From Typha latifolia (lineage: Eukaryota; Streptophyta; Magnoliopsida; Poales; Typhaceae): a DNA stretch of 64,000 nucleotides. Numbering within the stretch: the stretch's first letter is position 1; the number at the start of each line of letters is the position of its first letter. The position numbers were made by a program, and so were the translations under genes. Below the pieces are notes generated by a model. The model saw only the letters and a program-made list of their open reading frames with translations, had not been told where the DNA came from and made no database searches. The stretch covers positions 4,568,850 through 4,632,849 of the forward strand of contig CM034113.1 of the NCBI GenBank assembly GCA_019914945.1. The letters are read 5' to 3'. Positions 10,189 to 22,300 of the stretch are shown piece by piece.

Positions 10189-10751
10189 TGTCGCGTTCGA
10201 ATGCGATCGGCGAAAATCCACTATTTTTAAGGTTAATAATTATCATTTTTGAATTGTTTAGTTAGCCTCTAAAGGTGTGGATGACAACCAAGGAGTTATT
10301 ATTGAATAAATTGAGTTTTGCCATAGTCTCCTTCATCTTCTTCTCTCTCGTTCTCTCATTCCCCGGCATCGCCGCTTTTAACCTCCATCGACCGGCCACT
10401 CACCCTAGTCCCTTAGGGCGGCCCACTCCTCCCCCCTTCTTCCAATCTATCTTTCACCTTGCCCTAACCCCTTCCATCATCCATAATCCTTCCATCTCCA
10501 CTTACTCCATCCACAGATCCATAGACGGACTCCCAGATGTTCATCTACTTCTCGGATGATATCTCGAGATCCCACTGTCTGATTTCCATAAAACTAGATT
10601 TTTTTCCTTTCTAGCGCTACAACATATCAAAATTTCACATCGATCTGGCAACTGCATCATCTGAGATCTATTTCCAAAGTTTCGTGCCAGATTTTGTCTA
10701 GATCTGAAAATGGGATAGATCAAACCTTAGCCTAAAAGGGAGATCATATCA
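10189..10751 (+). repeat. G1-A 5' LTR fragment
   Basis: Starts in mid-LTR at TCGCGTTCGAATGCG and ends with GAGATCATATCA. It aligns along its length with the complete G1 LTR at 36391-37270, including the block around GGTTAGCCTCTAAAGGTGTG. Confidence 0.88.
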
Positions 10752-10755
10752 AGAG

Positions 10756-10768
10756 TGGTATCAGAGCC
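10756..10768 (+). promoter_or_regulatory. Primer binding site (tRNA-iMet), G1-A
   Basis: TGGTATCAGAGCC lies four bases after the LTR end, a perfect iMet match. Confidence 0.92.
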
Positions 10769-10796
10769 ACCATTTCTTGGACACACGCTTCCGATG

Positions 10797-12687
10797 ATAA
10801 CTACCAGAGCTATGGCTGCATGGCAAAATGAGGAGGAAGAGATCCCCCCAATAGAGGAGGGGAGATGGCTGCGGGAACTTTCACCCGCGGAACCGCCCAA
10901 CCAAATCTAAATACCGAAGAGCCTAGTGTTCAAGCCATGATTGGGTCTCTTTCCGAGCAAATGGCCATCAATAACCAGATGATGATAGAGATGATGTGGG
11001 AAATATGGGCAACAAGAGAAGCCATGGCGAACGGAAATGCACCAACGACCCCACTACGCGAGTCCGCCCCCATGAACCTGCCACCACCGGTTTAGAATTT
11101 GCACCAACAAGAACCTTTGCTGCCACCACCCTATGGGAGAGGCAAGCATCCACCAGGCTCAATTGCAGGTGAGCCCATTCGACGAGCGAACCAAAATAGG
11201 GATCATCTTGGAGATCTAGATCCTTGGGCGGGGCAATACGAACCAGAACCGCATCAAGTAAACCAAAACCGAAGGAGGGATCGTCACCCATTCATGGGGC
11301 ATCCTCCTCCGATTAGACAAGGATATGATCCGGATTGAGAGAACAGATCTTGTGGGCAAATCGTGTGTCTCGAATTTCCCAAGTTCAAAGGTGGTGATCC
11401 GATCGATTGGTTGTATAGGGCGAAACAATTCTTTGCGTACCAGGGTATAGCAGAAGAATATAAGGTGACGCTTGCGAGCTTCCACCTTGAAGATGCGGCT
11501 CTTCATTGGTTTCGAGCAGCCAATGCCCATGAGATGATTGAAAATTGGGCCGATTTCTACACCGATATCATGCGGCAATTTGGAGCGGTGAGGTGTGAAG
11601 ACTTCAATGCTCTCCTCTCAAAGACAGTGCAAAGGACCACGGTTGGGGCATACCAAGAAGAATTTGAGAGGATAAGTAGTCGATGCCAACCTCATTGGAC
11701 GGATCAACAACTTCATAGCACCTTTATATCCGAATTGCAAGGAGACATACAAGCCGACGTGAGGACTTTAAGGCCTAGAACTTTAAAGGAGGCCTTCGAA
11801 GATGCAGTATTCATGGAAGACAAACATCAAGCCATGAAGATACACCTCAAACAGAACTGGACAAACTAAGAAAGCCGCAATCTAGTTCGACTCACCATAG
11901 CAACAAGAAATGTTACTAGCGTACCAAGAGCCGCCGCTGTAATGGTGCCTCCTCGAGCACCCCTAAAGCCCTCCTAAGATGTGAAGTACGCACCTAGAGG
12001 TCTGGGTCGAGCACTCACACCTGCTCAAGTGGAGGAACGAAGAGCCAAAGGCCTATGCTTTTGTTGTGATGAGAAGTTTATACCTGGACATCGCTGCGCT
12101 AAACTGATAGGATTGGTGATGCTAATAGACGGATTGGAGGAGGTAGAGGATGAGATTGCAGCTGAAGATGAAGATGTGGCTAGACAGTAAGGAGGAGTAG
12201 CTGAGGAGCAACCCGTGGAGGATATGATAGCTGAAATCTCCCTCCATACCTATTCCGGGATAGCTGCGCCAAAGACTTTGCGAGTGAATGGTGTAGTCAA
12301 AAAAACCACAGTGAGAATCTTGATCGACACCAGGTCCACCCACAACTTTGTTGACAAGAGGCTTCTTAGGAAGATTGGGCTTGAGTCAAAACCCACGGAT
12401 GAGTTCAATATGATGATTGGAGATGGCACCACCTTGCAGGCAGATTTTATTTGTGGTGGTGTGGAGTTGAAGGTACAAGGCCAAAATTTCACATTGGATC
12501 TTTATTCGTTGGCCTTGCGAGGTGCCGACATTCTCTTGGGGACTCAATGGCTTCAAAGCTTAGGACCTGTAACATTTGATTCTTCAAACCTCACGCTTAC
12601 ATTTCAGAGGAATGGTCGAAGAGTGCTGCTGGATGAAAATCAACCACGGCAAGGGTCGATATTGCAAGCACTGGCAATTCAGACTCC
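10797..12687 (+). pseudogene. gag-pro: G1-A gag, zinc knuckle and protease
   Basis: The start at 10797 (ATGATAACTACCAGAGC) matches the G1-C gag start. The frame is broken within about 70 bases and resumes at 10865. Gag N-terminus: 10865-11095. Gag core: 11363-11869 (FPKFKGGDPIDWLYRAKQFF; ALHWFRAAN). Chromovirus-type knuckle: about 12040-12095 (LCFCCDEKFIPGHRC). Protease: 12215-12660, with LIDTRSTHNF where DTG is expected (Gly to Arg), then LALRGADILLGTQWL. At least five stops or shifts separate the pieces. The protein ends at the junction with the second LTR. Confidence 0.87.
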
Positions 12688-13465
12688 ACCGATGTCATCT
12701 CGAGCATGGATAACTTTAGGGGTGTCTTTTATTCTTGTTTTAGTGTTTATTTCACCAAAAAAAAATTTTGTATGTCACGTTCGAACGCGGGTGAACGCCT
12801 GCATTAGGTTCGCAAATATAAATAACGCAAAATGTGCATTCGAACGCGATCGAACACGTTCGGCAAAAATCCACTATTTCTAGGGTTAATAATTGCCATT
12901 TTTGAATTGTTTGGTTAGCCTCTAAAGATGTGGATGACAACCAATGAGTCATTATTGAATGAATTGAGTTTTGTCCTAGTCTCCTTCATCTTCTTCTCTC
13001 TCGTTCTCTCATTCTCCAGCTCCGCCGCTTCTAACCTCCCTCGACCGGCCACTCACCCTAGTCCCTTAGGGGCGGCCAACTCCTCCCCCCTTCTTCCAAT
13101 CTATCTATCACCTTGCCCTAACCCTTCCATCATCCATAATCATTCCATCTCCATTTACTCACCGGTGTCACCCCATTATCACCGGTCCACCACCATCCAT
13201 CGGCACCTAGGATCTCGTGCCTCCATTCACGGATACATAGACGGACTCCCTAATGTTTGTCTACTTCTCGTATGACACCTCGAGATCCCACCGTCCGATT
13301 TTCCTGAAACTAGATTTTTTAGAAAGCTCTTTTATGGGGCTACAACATATCAAAATATCATGTCGATCCAGCGACTACATCATCCGGGATGCATTTCCAC
13401 ATTTCTATGCCAGATTCTATCCAGATCTAAAAATAGGATAGATTGACCCTTAGCCTAAATGGGAT
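12688..13465 (+). repeat. G1-A 3' LTR fragment
   Basis: Begins at CCGATGTCATCTCGAGCATG, which matches the G1 LTR from about base 20, and runs to TTAGCCTAAATGGGATAG before breaking off into G2 LTR sequence. It carries the CGTTCGAACGCG motif at about 12778 and the shared GGTTAGCCTCTAAAG block near 12912. Confidence 0.85.
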
Positions 13466-13483
13466 AGATCGAACCTTTTCCAG

Positions 13484-14102
13484 GGCTAAAACCCTCGTCT
13501 TTCGAGTCCTCCCTCCTCCTTGGGATCTCAACCCCTTCTCCCCCTTCATTCTTATCCCCTAAACACTACAATCCATCCACCCTATCGCCATTATCATCCC
13601 TTACCTCTTCATCACCACCACCTATCACTTTTAAGTATTTTCATCCTGGTGTCAGTCAGAATCTACGAGGGGCGTAAATACTCAAACGTAGATTAGGAAG
13701 TTATGGATCGACCAGCTCTAGTTTCATAATTTTCCGTCTATAGTAGAATATCTAGTGAATAATTTTCCGACTGCGCGGGCTACTTTCCTACATTCAATCG
13801 GAAGTGGATGTTCGAAACAAAACAAGTGGTATTAGAGCCACCATTCCTCGGCCACCATGCCAACCACTAGATCCATGGCATCAAGACCTAATGAAGGCAC
13901 CTCCGCTGAGGGAGAGGCCACAGAGATTATCAGATCGGATGCCAACCCTAACTCACTGATCAAAACGTCTCCAGAGACCTCTACGAGCCATGCAAGCATC
14001 AATGGAAGCGATGACTCAAGTCCTCATAGGCGCACCAAGGGGTATGGCGGCGATCGAGTTCCCTACTCAAACCCGGGCTGCACCACCAAGGGAGCCACAT
14101 TT
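13484..14102 (+). mobile_element. G2 fragment: LTR end, primer site and gag start
   Basis: The last about 340 bases of a G2 LTR (13484-13824) match 24640-24985. A primer site (TGGTATTAGAGCC, 13827-13839) and a gag start at 13857 (MPTTRSMASRPNEG) follow. Gag lasts about 80 codons with frame changes before running into a G1 LTR piece. Compared with the copy at 25018 it has an internal deletion. Confidence 0.82.
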
Positions 14103-14456
14103 TTGCCCTAACCCTTCCATCATCCATAATCCCTCCATCTCCACTTACTCACCGGCGTCACCCCATTATCGCCGATCCACCACCATCCATCAACACCTAG
14201 GATCTCATGCCTCCATCCATGGATCCATAGATGGACTCCCTAATGTTTGTCTACTTCTTGGATAATATCTCGCGATCCTACTTTTCGATTTCCTTGAAAC
14301 TAGATTTGTTAGAAAGCTCTTTTCAAGGGCTAATATATCAAAATTTGACGTCGATTTAGTGGCTGCATCATTCAGGATCCATTTCCAAAGTTCCATGCCA
14401 GATTCTTTCTAGATCTGAAAATGGGATAGATCGAACCTTAGCCTAAAGGGGAGATC
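14103..14456 (+). repeat. G1 LTR fragment
   Basis: Homologous to the middle and end of the G1 LTR (CCCTAACCCTTCCATCATCC through GGGGAGATCG). It is truncated on both sides, a few bases before the expected ATCGTATCA terminus. Confidence 0.78.
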
Positions 14457-15110
14457 GGCTGCTAAAAGCCAAATATTTTTTGTTCTACAACTTTTAGTAG
14501 CAAAAAAAATTATTATTTGCTGCATTAACTATCGTCACTAAATGTTAGGAGTTAATTTAATATTTGTTGTATATGTTTGGCATATACAGTAGAAAATCCA
14601 ATCACTATTATAAATAGAATGAATTGTGATGGTTATAAATGTAGCTTAAAAGATTATAGAGCCGACTAACTCTAGTAAAGTTGGTAGCTACCTTTCCCAT
14701 AACCAAGAAAGTCATGAGATGACTCCACTTTTAAACAATTATTGTGGAGAAAATAATTTGATAGTTGATTGGTGACTTGGGTCAGTTGATGATTCGGTAG
14801 CGGTGACACACATGGTTTGAAGCCTAAACTAAAGCTTAGTATATTAACTAAAGCTTAATGGGGCCATACTCGTCCATATCTAGCCTTAAGCTCTTGAATG
14901 ATAAAAAAATATTAAAAAATTATAGTAGCAAACACAATTGCTAGTAAAAGTAGTAATTGCTTCTTTTAATTGGTACAAAATGATCCATCGAAAATCAAAT
15001 ATCCATATGAAAATTTATAAATGTGAAATTAGATCTTAAATATCAATCATAAAATATAAGAAATAAAGTGTAAATAGATAATCACAAACACAAAGATTTT
15101 TATGTGAAAG
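14457..15110. other. AT-rich spacer
   Basis: About 650 bases with no sustained frame, LTR terminus or clear inverted repeat. The word TAGTAGCAAA occurs at both ends (about 14498 and 14922), but I could not extend it into a transposon terminus. Confidence 0.6.
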
Positions 15111-15784
15111 TGATACAAATCGGGTCAGATCGGATCACATCATCAGAACATTAAGCTTGATAGATCCTATCTATATTTTAATTAATTTATGCTTATGTAA
15201 GTCATTAAGGCAAGTCTAGTTAAGTCATGTAAGTCACTAAGGCAAGTTCAATTAAGTCATGTAAGTCACTAAGGTAAGTTTAAATAAGTCATGTAAGTCT
15301 CTAAGATAAGTTCTAGTTCGAGTTGTATAAGCCTTTAAAGCTAAGTCTGAGTAGGACTAATTGTACCCAAGCTCTATAAATAGAGGGCTTGGGCTTCTTT
15401 GTTTATGAATTCAAGTATCAAAACATTGAGAATTAATTGAGTTTAATTAATTTCTTATTATCGCATTTACCATTTTTATTATATCCGTTAGATAGTCTTT
15501 ATCTTCATAGGAGTAAATCGTAATCGTAGAACCCTTCTAAGCACCCAAAACCTAGTCACTACCTTCATCCAGCAGCCACTCTTGGCCATCCTTCACCCTC
15601 CAATGACTGTTGCAACGTCAGATATTTACTATTCTGTATCGTTCTGACCTTGCTCCACTATTTTAATTATATCTTTTCATTCAGACATCTGATTGACGTG
15701 AAACTAAAGCCATTAGAACTCTATCTCATGATAAAAATCTAGATAAAAATCATGAATTTAAAATTTAAACTCTGGTCCGTAACA
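15111..15784 (+). repeat. LTR-like fragment, T-type start and L-type end
   Basis: Opens with TGATACAAATCGGGTCAGAT, nearly identical to the start of the LTR at 18140. Its second half, from TAGGAGTAAATCGTAATCG to TCTGGTCCGTAACA, matches the end of the solo LTR at 51757-52324. A TATA box (TATAAATA, 15375-15382) lies mid-way. No primer site or coding region follows, so this is a solo or recombinant LTR. Confidence 0.65.
15191..15305 (+). repeat. Direct repeats, about 34 bp, in LTR upstream region
   Basis: Three to four copies of GTAAGTCACTAAGGCAAGTT followed by CAATTAAGTCAT, 60-180 bases upstream of the TATA box. Diverged copies recur in the L-type LTR start at 58551-58611. Confidence 0.75.
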
Positions 15785-16489
15785 GAAGCCATTCTGACCT
15801 AAATTTTCAAAATTTATTACGTTTAGATCTGGTCTGTAATAGAAGATCTTAAATCTGGATAAAAATTGCGAATTTCATATCAAAACTAATCACTAATAAC
15901 CGAATAATTATAAGATCGGCTTATTCATCAATCCGCAATTATATATACAAGGTCATATTCGCTTGAGCCACGAACCACTCCTTTGGTGATTGATTCTCAA
16001 CCATCACCCAATGTGAGCTTCTAACGGCGTACATATGGGCTGTGACTGTCAAAGCTGCCAGTAGTTTCATGAAAAATAATTTAGTACTTACAACTAATCG
16101 AGCAACTGAAATTGTATATTATTTTATAAATATGACTAGAAGTAGGTACTCGCTGCTAGATTGGAAATACGGTAGGTCAATCTTCCAATTTTTAAGAGTA
16201 AAGTAGTCAAATTATTTCTTCTCTCTTATATAATCCTACTAATCGTATTAAACTCTCACAATTTTTTAAAGGATACCTAAGAAAACTACTAAGTAATGCT
16301 TAAATTTTGGGAGTTAATTAACAATTTGAGTAAGTAAATGCTTAGAATTTTACCTTTCTGATAGATCAAAAGATAGAATCTTGTTTCAACGTGATATATA
16401 TGTACTTAATCATTGCTCTGTTTCACATGAAAATAAGACTAAAATATTCCTCTAATCTTGGATTAAGCAAACCAATGAAATAAATATCT
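15785..16489. other. AT-rich spacer
   Basis: No coding frame or clear element. 15785-15910 holds short repeats of the preceding LTR end (GGTCTGTAATAGAAG), so it may be a worn second LTR terminus. Confidence 0.5.
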
Positions 16490-17266
16490 TGTAACGAACA
16501 CCTTTCTAACCCCATGATCAATGTGAGTCCAAATTCAAAGACGGAATTAGATTTTGACTCACGAGTAGAAAGTTAGAGTTATTGTGGATCTCCCAAGTTA
16601 AGATGTAACTCTAGATCAAACGGTTAGATAGTATAGTACTTTTGGGATTGACATAATCTGAGATGGAACAAATCTATCGAGATGGATTGAAGAAAGGAGA
16701 GGCCGAAGAGGCGTGGTAGTGCTTGGCCTAGGGTTATGGTTAGGTGGTGGAGATGGCAATGGCGGTAATCGATGAAATCGGTTGAGAAGGTACAGAGAAG
16801 AAGTAGGGCCATTCCGTAGAGTCAAGGGGGTGAGACTTGACGAAGCTGAAGGCAACAATGAAGATCCTAGATGGTGGCTAGAGTTCCAAAGCATAGAGGT
16901 AGTCGAACAAGGAGGGAGACGATCTTGCAAATTAACTTCAATAATCCAAGATGATTATGCAAGTGCACACCACATCGATTTATAGGTGACTCCCTAACTT
17001 GACTAGACTTGGCAATAGGATCGAACACACTCATATCCTATTGCCTAACATAAGAAAAAACACTTAATTAAAACACATAAACTAGAGTTCATCGCCGTCG
17101 GACGTTCGAACGGCCTTGAGACATTTGAAACCCAATTAATCTTCTGGTTTCAGGTAAATGCGTTCGAAAGGCCTAGAGAGCATAAACACCCCATCCCAAG
17201 ACTTGCTTCTTTGACTGACTAGAACTTTTATTTCTTCTACAAAAGAACTATTAGCTAACTATTACA
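16490..17266 (-). repeat. G4 3' LTR, 777 bp
   Basis: Bounded by TGTAAC and TTACA inverted ends, and adjacent to the GAGGACAAGGTGGGGAAGCG stretch that precedes LTRs in this gypsy group. It contains GGACGTTCGAACGGCC (about 17100) and TGCGTTCGAAAGGCC (about 17159), related to the palindromes of the other LTRs. Short frames in it (such as 16782-16985) have no family match I recognise. Confidence 0.7.
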
Positions 17267-17867
17267 GTCCATCACGCTTCCCCACCTTGTCCTCAAGGTG
17301 TAGAGTAAGGCAATGATCCATCATTATCTAAAGCTCCCATGTCCTCATTAGCATCATCATGACCATATATTAGCATCATGCTTCCCATCATTTATGCAAC
17401 ATTAATCGGGTGTGAAGCACTCGTCACAGCGAAAGCAAATACCTAATGCTCATCGCTCCTCCACCTGAGCAGGTGTGAGAGTTCAGACAGCAGGTGGATG
17501 GCTTCACTTCACGTTCGCTGAAGGCTCGAGTAGATCCACTAGGCCTAGAAAAGCTACTGCTAGTATCAATGTTGCAACTTGATCACGTGTAGTCATAGTC
17601 GGTCGAACAGGATCGTTGTCGTCCCATCTAGGCCATAGTTCCTTATCTTTACTCCTTAGTTCTTTATGCTTCCTCTCCATTAATATAGCATACTAAAAAG
17701 CATCATATAAGGTAGTTGGATGCAAAACTTTAATGTCCGCTTGAATCTCACTTCGTAGCCCGACACGAAAGAAATTTGTAGAAGCACATCTAACCAAGTC
17801 GGATTGCATCTACTACTGATTTTCTTGAACTCCTCTTGGTAAGTACCAATAGTAATTCGTTGCACAA
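16490..17867 (-). mobile_element. G4: minus-strand gypsy remnant
   Basis: A 777-bp LTR (16490-17266, minus strand TGTAATAG to GTTCGTTACA) with the decayed interior of a gypsy element to its right. The interior reads from a chromodomain end (17267-17345), through a collapsed pol region, to a zinc-knuckle stretch (about 17420-17490, from LTPAQVEER) and gag (about 17690-17867, including TYQEEFKKISSRCNPTWL). It is cut at 17868 by an L LTR. Confidence 0.72.
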
Positions 17868-18139
17868 TGTTACGATCCGACCACATGGGTTAAGTTGAAT
17901 CAAGTCGAGTCAAGTCAAGTTATTTACTTAGCTTTATCTTATTATTTGAATTTCAAATAAATCGGATAATCCACATGTGGATTCAATCTGCTAAGGATTT
18001 TTACTCCTATAAATAGGAGTGGACATGCATTGATAATAATCATTGAATTGAATGGAATGAATCTGAGTTTAGCTAAGTTATTATTTTCGTCTTTATCTTT
18101 TATCTAGCTGTTAGATCGTTTTATCTTTTTAGGAGTAGA
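17868..18139 (+). repeat. L LTR, 5' part
   Basis: TGTTACGATCCGACCACATG and what follows match the solo LTR at 51757 through the TATA box (CCTATAAATAGG near 18010) to TAGGAGTAGA. It is interrupted at 18140 by a T-type LTR. The L end resumes at about 22851. Confidence 0.8.
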
Positions 18140-18572
18140 TGATACAAACCGGATCAGATCGGATCACATCAAAGGGAGATTAGGCTCAATAGACTGAGTC
18201 TAATTATCTTATTTGGTTGTTTGGTTTAGTTAGAGTTTTAGTAGGTTAGGATTTTATTTAATTCGCTAAATCCAACTCTGCACAGTTTTGGGAAAATATT
18301 CGCAGAATATTCTACACATATTCAAATAATATCAAACTTGTTGGATAAGGTCACCAATCTCAGATCTACAACTTTGATATTCATAACTTCTCCACATTCA
18401 GAGTCTATCAGTGACAAAATGAAAGCTTAATCCGAGAGTTAATCCAAGAAGATAAGAAAGACTGATTTAGTTGGTTTGTTAGGGTTTTAACTTAGTTGTT
18501 GATTTGTTAGGATTTGTTAGAGTTGTATAATTTAGTTGATAAGTCCCTAGGGTGAGCCTCTATATATTATCA
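18140..18572 (+). repeat. T LTR, 433 bp
   Basis: Starts TGATACAAACCGGATCAGAT and ends TATATATTATCA, followed by AT and TGGTATCAGAG (18575-18585), an iMet primer site. The boundaries are inferred from the TG...CA ends and the primer site. No coding region of its own follows; G3 LTR sequence begins about 15 bases later. Confidence 0.65.
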
Positions 18573-18589
18573 ATTGGTATCAGAGAACG

Positions 18590-19209
18590 TCTTTTGGTGT
18601 GTTCGAACACGATCGGGCGCGTTCGAACGCGATCGATAGGAAAGTTCTAGAATTAGGGTTTCATATTATTCTAGGACTTCTTGGCTAGCCTCTATATATA
18701 TGTGGATGGTAGCCAACTTCATTATGATATTGGATTATTGATTTCTGGTCTCTCTATCATCTATCTAGACTTCTCCCTCTTAACCATCTTTCCACCTCTA
18801 TCGTTGGCACGGTTTCTCCTAACTTCTAATCTTCTTCGACTATCGAGCCATTCCTCTTCTTTGGGATCTCGACCACTTTGTTCCCTTCGTCTATATCTCT
18901 TAATCACATCCACCATCCACATTCATCTCCATACCCATCATAACCTTAACATCCACTCCACCCGTCACCACCACTATCACCCACATTATTCCATATTTTT
19001 GTCCTTGTTAGAGTACGAATCTGTGAAGGGCATATACGAAAGTTCTAGATCAGGAAGTTATGGATCTTACCCAATTGGTTTCATAATTTTATGACTACGG
19101 GAGAATATTTGACGAATAGTTTCCCACGGTCGCATAGACTGATTCCTATAATACATCCAGATCTTGAAGAAATCATTGCATAACCTATCTTTGGTTCAAG
19201 AACTCATCA
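18590..19209 (+). repeat. G3-A LTR, 5'-truncated
   Basis: From the TTCGAA cluster (TGTTCGAACACGATCGGGCG; GCGTTCGAACGCGATCG) through GGCTAGCCTCTATATATATG to CTCATCA. It matches the minus-strand LTR split at 36130-36390 and 45688-46278. The first roughly 100 bases of the LTR are missing. Confidence 0.8.
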
Positions 19210-19211
19210 AG

Positions 19212-19283
19212 TGGTATCAAAACTTATCAATTGGTATCAGAGCTTATTATTTGGTATCAAAGCCCTATCATTTGGTATTAGAG
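19212..19283 (+). promoter_or_regulatory. Tandem array of four primer-binding-site copies
   Basis: TGGTATCA-type sites start at 19212, 19232, 19252 and 19273, so the period is 20, 20 and 21 bases. The second site is a perfect TGGTATCAGAGC; the others differ by one or two bases. The spacer between units (TTATCAAT-like) resembles the LTR terminus TCATCA plus two bases, so each unit looks like an LTR end joined to a primer site. Confidence 0.88.
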
Positions 19284-19325
19284 TAGGCGAACCTCAGACC
19301 TCCATTAATCGTTGAAATAAGGAAG

Positions 19326-22300
19326 ATGACATCAACAAGGAGACCTATGGAGAGCACACCGATAAGGGAAGACTCAATCCATGATGACCCTAACTATGAG
19401 GTCGATTTCTTTGGAGCGACAACGGTAGGACCGAGTCAACCAACGTCCATGAGTGCGAATATGGACGAACTTAGGGGCATGTTCCATACATTGATGCATA
19501 GAGTTGACTCAATTGAAAATGATCGCAATGATTTCAAGGAATATGTCATGAACCGATTTGATTCGTTATCTCTTTGACGGCGATCGGAGTTTCAAGAAGG
19601 ACCAGCAGTGAGACCTCATCGAATTGATACCCCACAGGTCCAGGTGCGTCATGTGAGTGTCAATGATTCCCTCTTACCTATGCCTACATATCATTCCCCA
19701 ACTCCATTGCAAAACCCAAGACCGGCGGTGGTGGAACCAGAGAATCGTGCGGCACTGGTGCGCTTCGTCGATGAGGAGGATTAGCACTATGAGGATGAGG
19801 TTGATCCCTATGGAGATGGTGATAGACGTGCTCGAGGATTTAGAGAAGGTAATCAACATGGACAAAGGTTTAGGCCTGAACAAAGGATCTTTTGTGAACT
19901 TGACAATGTTATTTGGGGGAGAACCACACACTTGGACTTGCCAAAATTCTAAGGCGATGATCCAACGGATTAGGTGTTTCAAGTTAAACAATATTTTGAT
20001 TGTCAAGGTACAGCGGATGATGCAAAAGTCCAGATGGCAAGCTTTCACCTCAAAGGAACAGCATTGTATTGGTATAGATCAATTCTTCGTGGTAGTGAAT
20101 TTACCAGATGAGCAGAATTTTGTAGGAGGATTATGCGCAGATTTGGGACAGTGGCATATGAAGATTTTGCTTCCACATTAAGCAAGATAGTTCAGAGGAC
20201 AACCGTATTGGAGTACCAAGCTGAGTTTGAAAGAGTTAGTAGTCATTATGAGCTACCGTGGCCCGAACGGACATTGATGAGTACATTTATTTCAGGGCTG
20301 CAGGATGAGATACAAGCGGTTGTTCGTGCTCTATGTCCTACTACTCATGAGGAGGCCTTTGAGAAGGCCGTGATGATGGAATAAAAGCATAAGGCTCAAA
20401 AGATGGCAACAAAAACCAATTGGGGCAACCGAGACAGGCAATTTGTACCTAGAACGCCGATTTGAAATTCTGCAGTTTCAAAAATAGCAGCTGCGAGTAC
20501 TAGACCACGACCACCTTTGAGACCTTCTTCCGATGTTAGAAGAGGCACAAGACCCCCCGTTCGAACTCTCACACCTGCCCAGGTGGAGGAGCGAAGAGCG
20601 AAGGGCCTTTGCTTTCGATGTGATGAGTGTTTCACCCCCGGTCATCGGTGTTCTAAACCGATCGGGATTTTGATGCTTATCGACCGTATTGAGGAGGATG
20701 ATGCGGTTGTTGATGATGGAGAGTGTCTAGAGGAGGTCCATGAAGAGACCGTTGAGGAGGGCGTGGAGTAAGATATCCAAGCTGATATATCGATGCATGC
20801 ATATTCGGGTACTTCCGCGTCGAGGACGTTACGAGTAGACAAACTCGTTAGAAAACATTGTGTGCACATCCTCATTGATTCGGAGAGTACACACAACTTT
20901 CTACACGAGAGGCTAGTGAAGAGATTGGATTTGGATGCTGAACTGACCACGGGATTTGAGTTGCTATTGGAGACGGCACAAAACTTAAGGTGGAGAGCTT
21001 GTGTCACCGGGTTGGTATACGGGTGCAAGGACATGACATCATTGTGGACTTGTATCCGTTGGCGCTGCGAGGAGTGGACATTGTCCTTGGTACTCAGTGG
21101 TTACAGAATTTGGGACCCGGCACATTTGATTTTCAGAGCATGTGGATGAAATTTAAACAAGGAAACAAAGATGTGCGGCTGGATAGTGTTCGGTCTTCGT
21201 CGATTCCTACAATGTAGCCTATGATGGGGCTGCCTTGTGCGTATGATTTGGCCTATCTTCTTCAGTTTGGACCAGTAGGAGATGTGCCTCAAACGAGTTT
21301 AAGTACTACCATTGAATTGTCTAATTTATTAGATAAATTTTCTGGACTGTTTGAGGAGCCACAGGAGTTGCCACCGAGGAGAGCGGCGAACCATCGCATA
21401 GAGATTATACCTGGGGCTGCACTGGTAAATGTGAGGCCATATCGGTGTCCACATGTGCAAAAAGAAGTTATCTCAAAGATGGTAGCTGAGATATTGGAGC
21501 AAGGTCTCATTCAACAAAGTCATACCTCATACTCATCCCCCGTGCTATTGGTGCGAAAAAAAGACGGGACATGACGTTTTTGTGTCGACTATCGGGCACT
21601 AAATGCTATTACCGTCAAGGACCGGTATCCTATTCCGGTTATCGAGGAGTTGCTAGACGAGCTTGCAGGGGCGACTATATTTAGTAAGCTTGACTTGAGG
21701 GCTGGGTATCATCAAATTAGAGTTCACCCGGCGGATGTGCACAAAACTGCATTTTAGACTCTAGATGGGCATTACGAGTTCCGGGTGATGCCTTTTGGTC
21801 TCACCAATGCTCCAGCGACCTTTCAAGGCCTCATGAATGATATATTTCGGTCTCTCTTGTGAAGGTATATCTTAGTATTTTTTGATGATAGTTTGGTATA
21901 TAGCAAGACTGAATTGGAGCATTGGCGACATTTGGAAGATGTGCTGAATTTGTTAAAGCAAAACCAATTGAAGATCAAGAAGTCCAAGTGCCTATGGGGA
22001 GTACCACAAGTGGAGTATTTAGGCCACATTATTTCAACGGATGGTGTAGTGGCGGATCCTCAAAAGGTTGCATATATGATTGCTTGGCCTATTCCTACTA
22101 CTACCACCAGATTGAGAGGATTTTTGGGGCTGACCGGATATTATCGACACTTCATCGCCGGATATGGCAAGATCGCTGCTCCACTCACTTCTTTGTTGAA
22201 GAATGACTCTTTTAGATAGATGGATAAAGCCACTTCAGCCTTTGAAAAATTGAAAACAGCAATGACGACGGCACCCGTTTTAGCGCTACCGGACTTCACC

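Larger units (their letters stand above)
10189..13465 (+). mobile_element. G1-A: gypsy chromovirus-like element with gag-protease only
   Basis: A Ty3-gypsy element with a truncated 5' LTR (10189-10751), primer site, gag, knuckle and protease. It then jumps directly into a second LTR (from about 12688) that has lost its first roughly 20 bases and its last few. RT, RNase H and integrase are gone. Several stops look like C-to-T changes when compared with the sister copy at 36391 (CAG to TAG near 11093, CGA to TGA near 11336). Confidence 0.86.

Noticed and set aside
14457..15110. A CACTA or other DNA transposon from repeated TAGTAGCAAA words
   Set aside because: No terminal inverted repeat or target duplication could be drawn.
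16782..16985. A small gene in the G4 LTR
   Set aside because: Lies inside an LTR with LTR termini on both sides; no family recognised and overlapping antisense frames.
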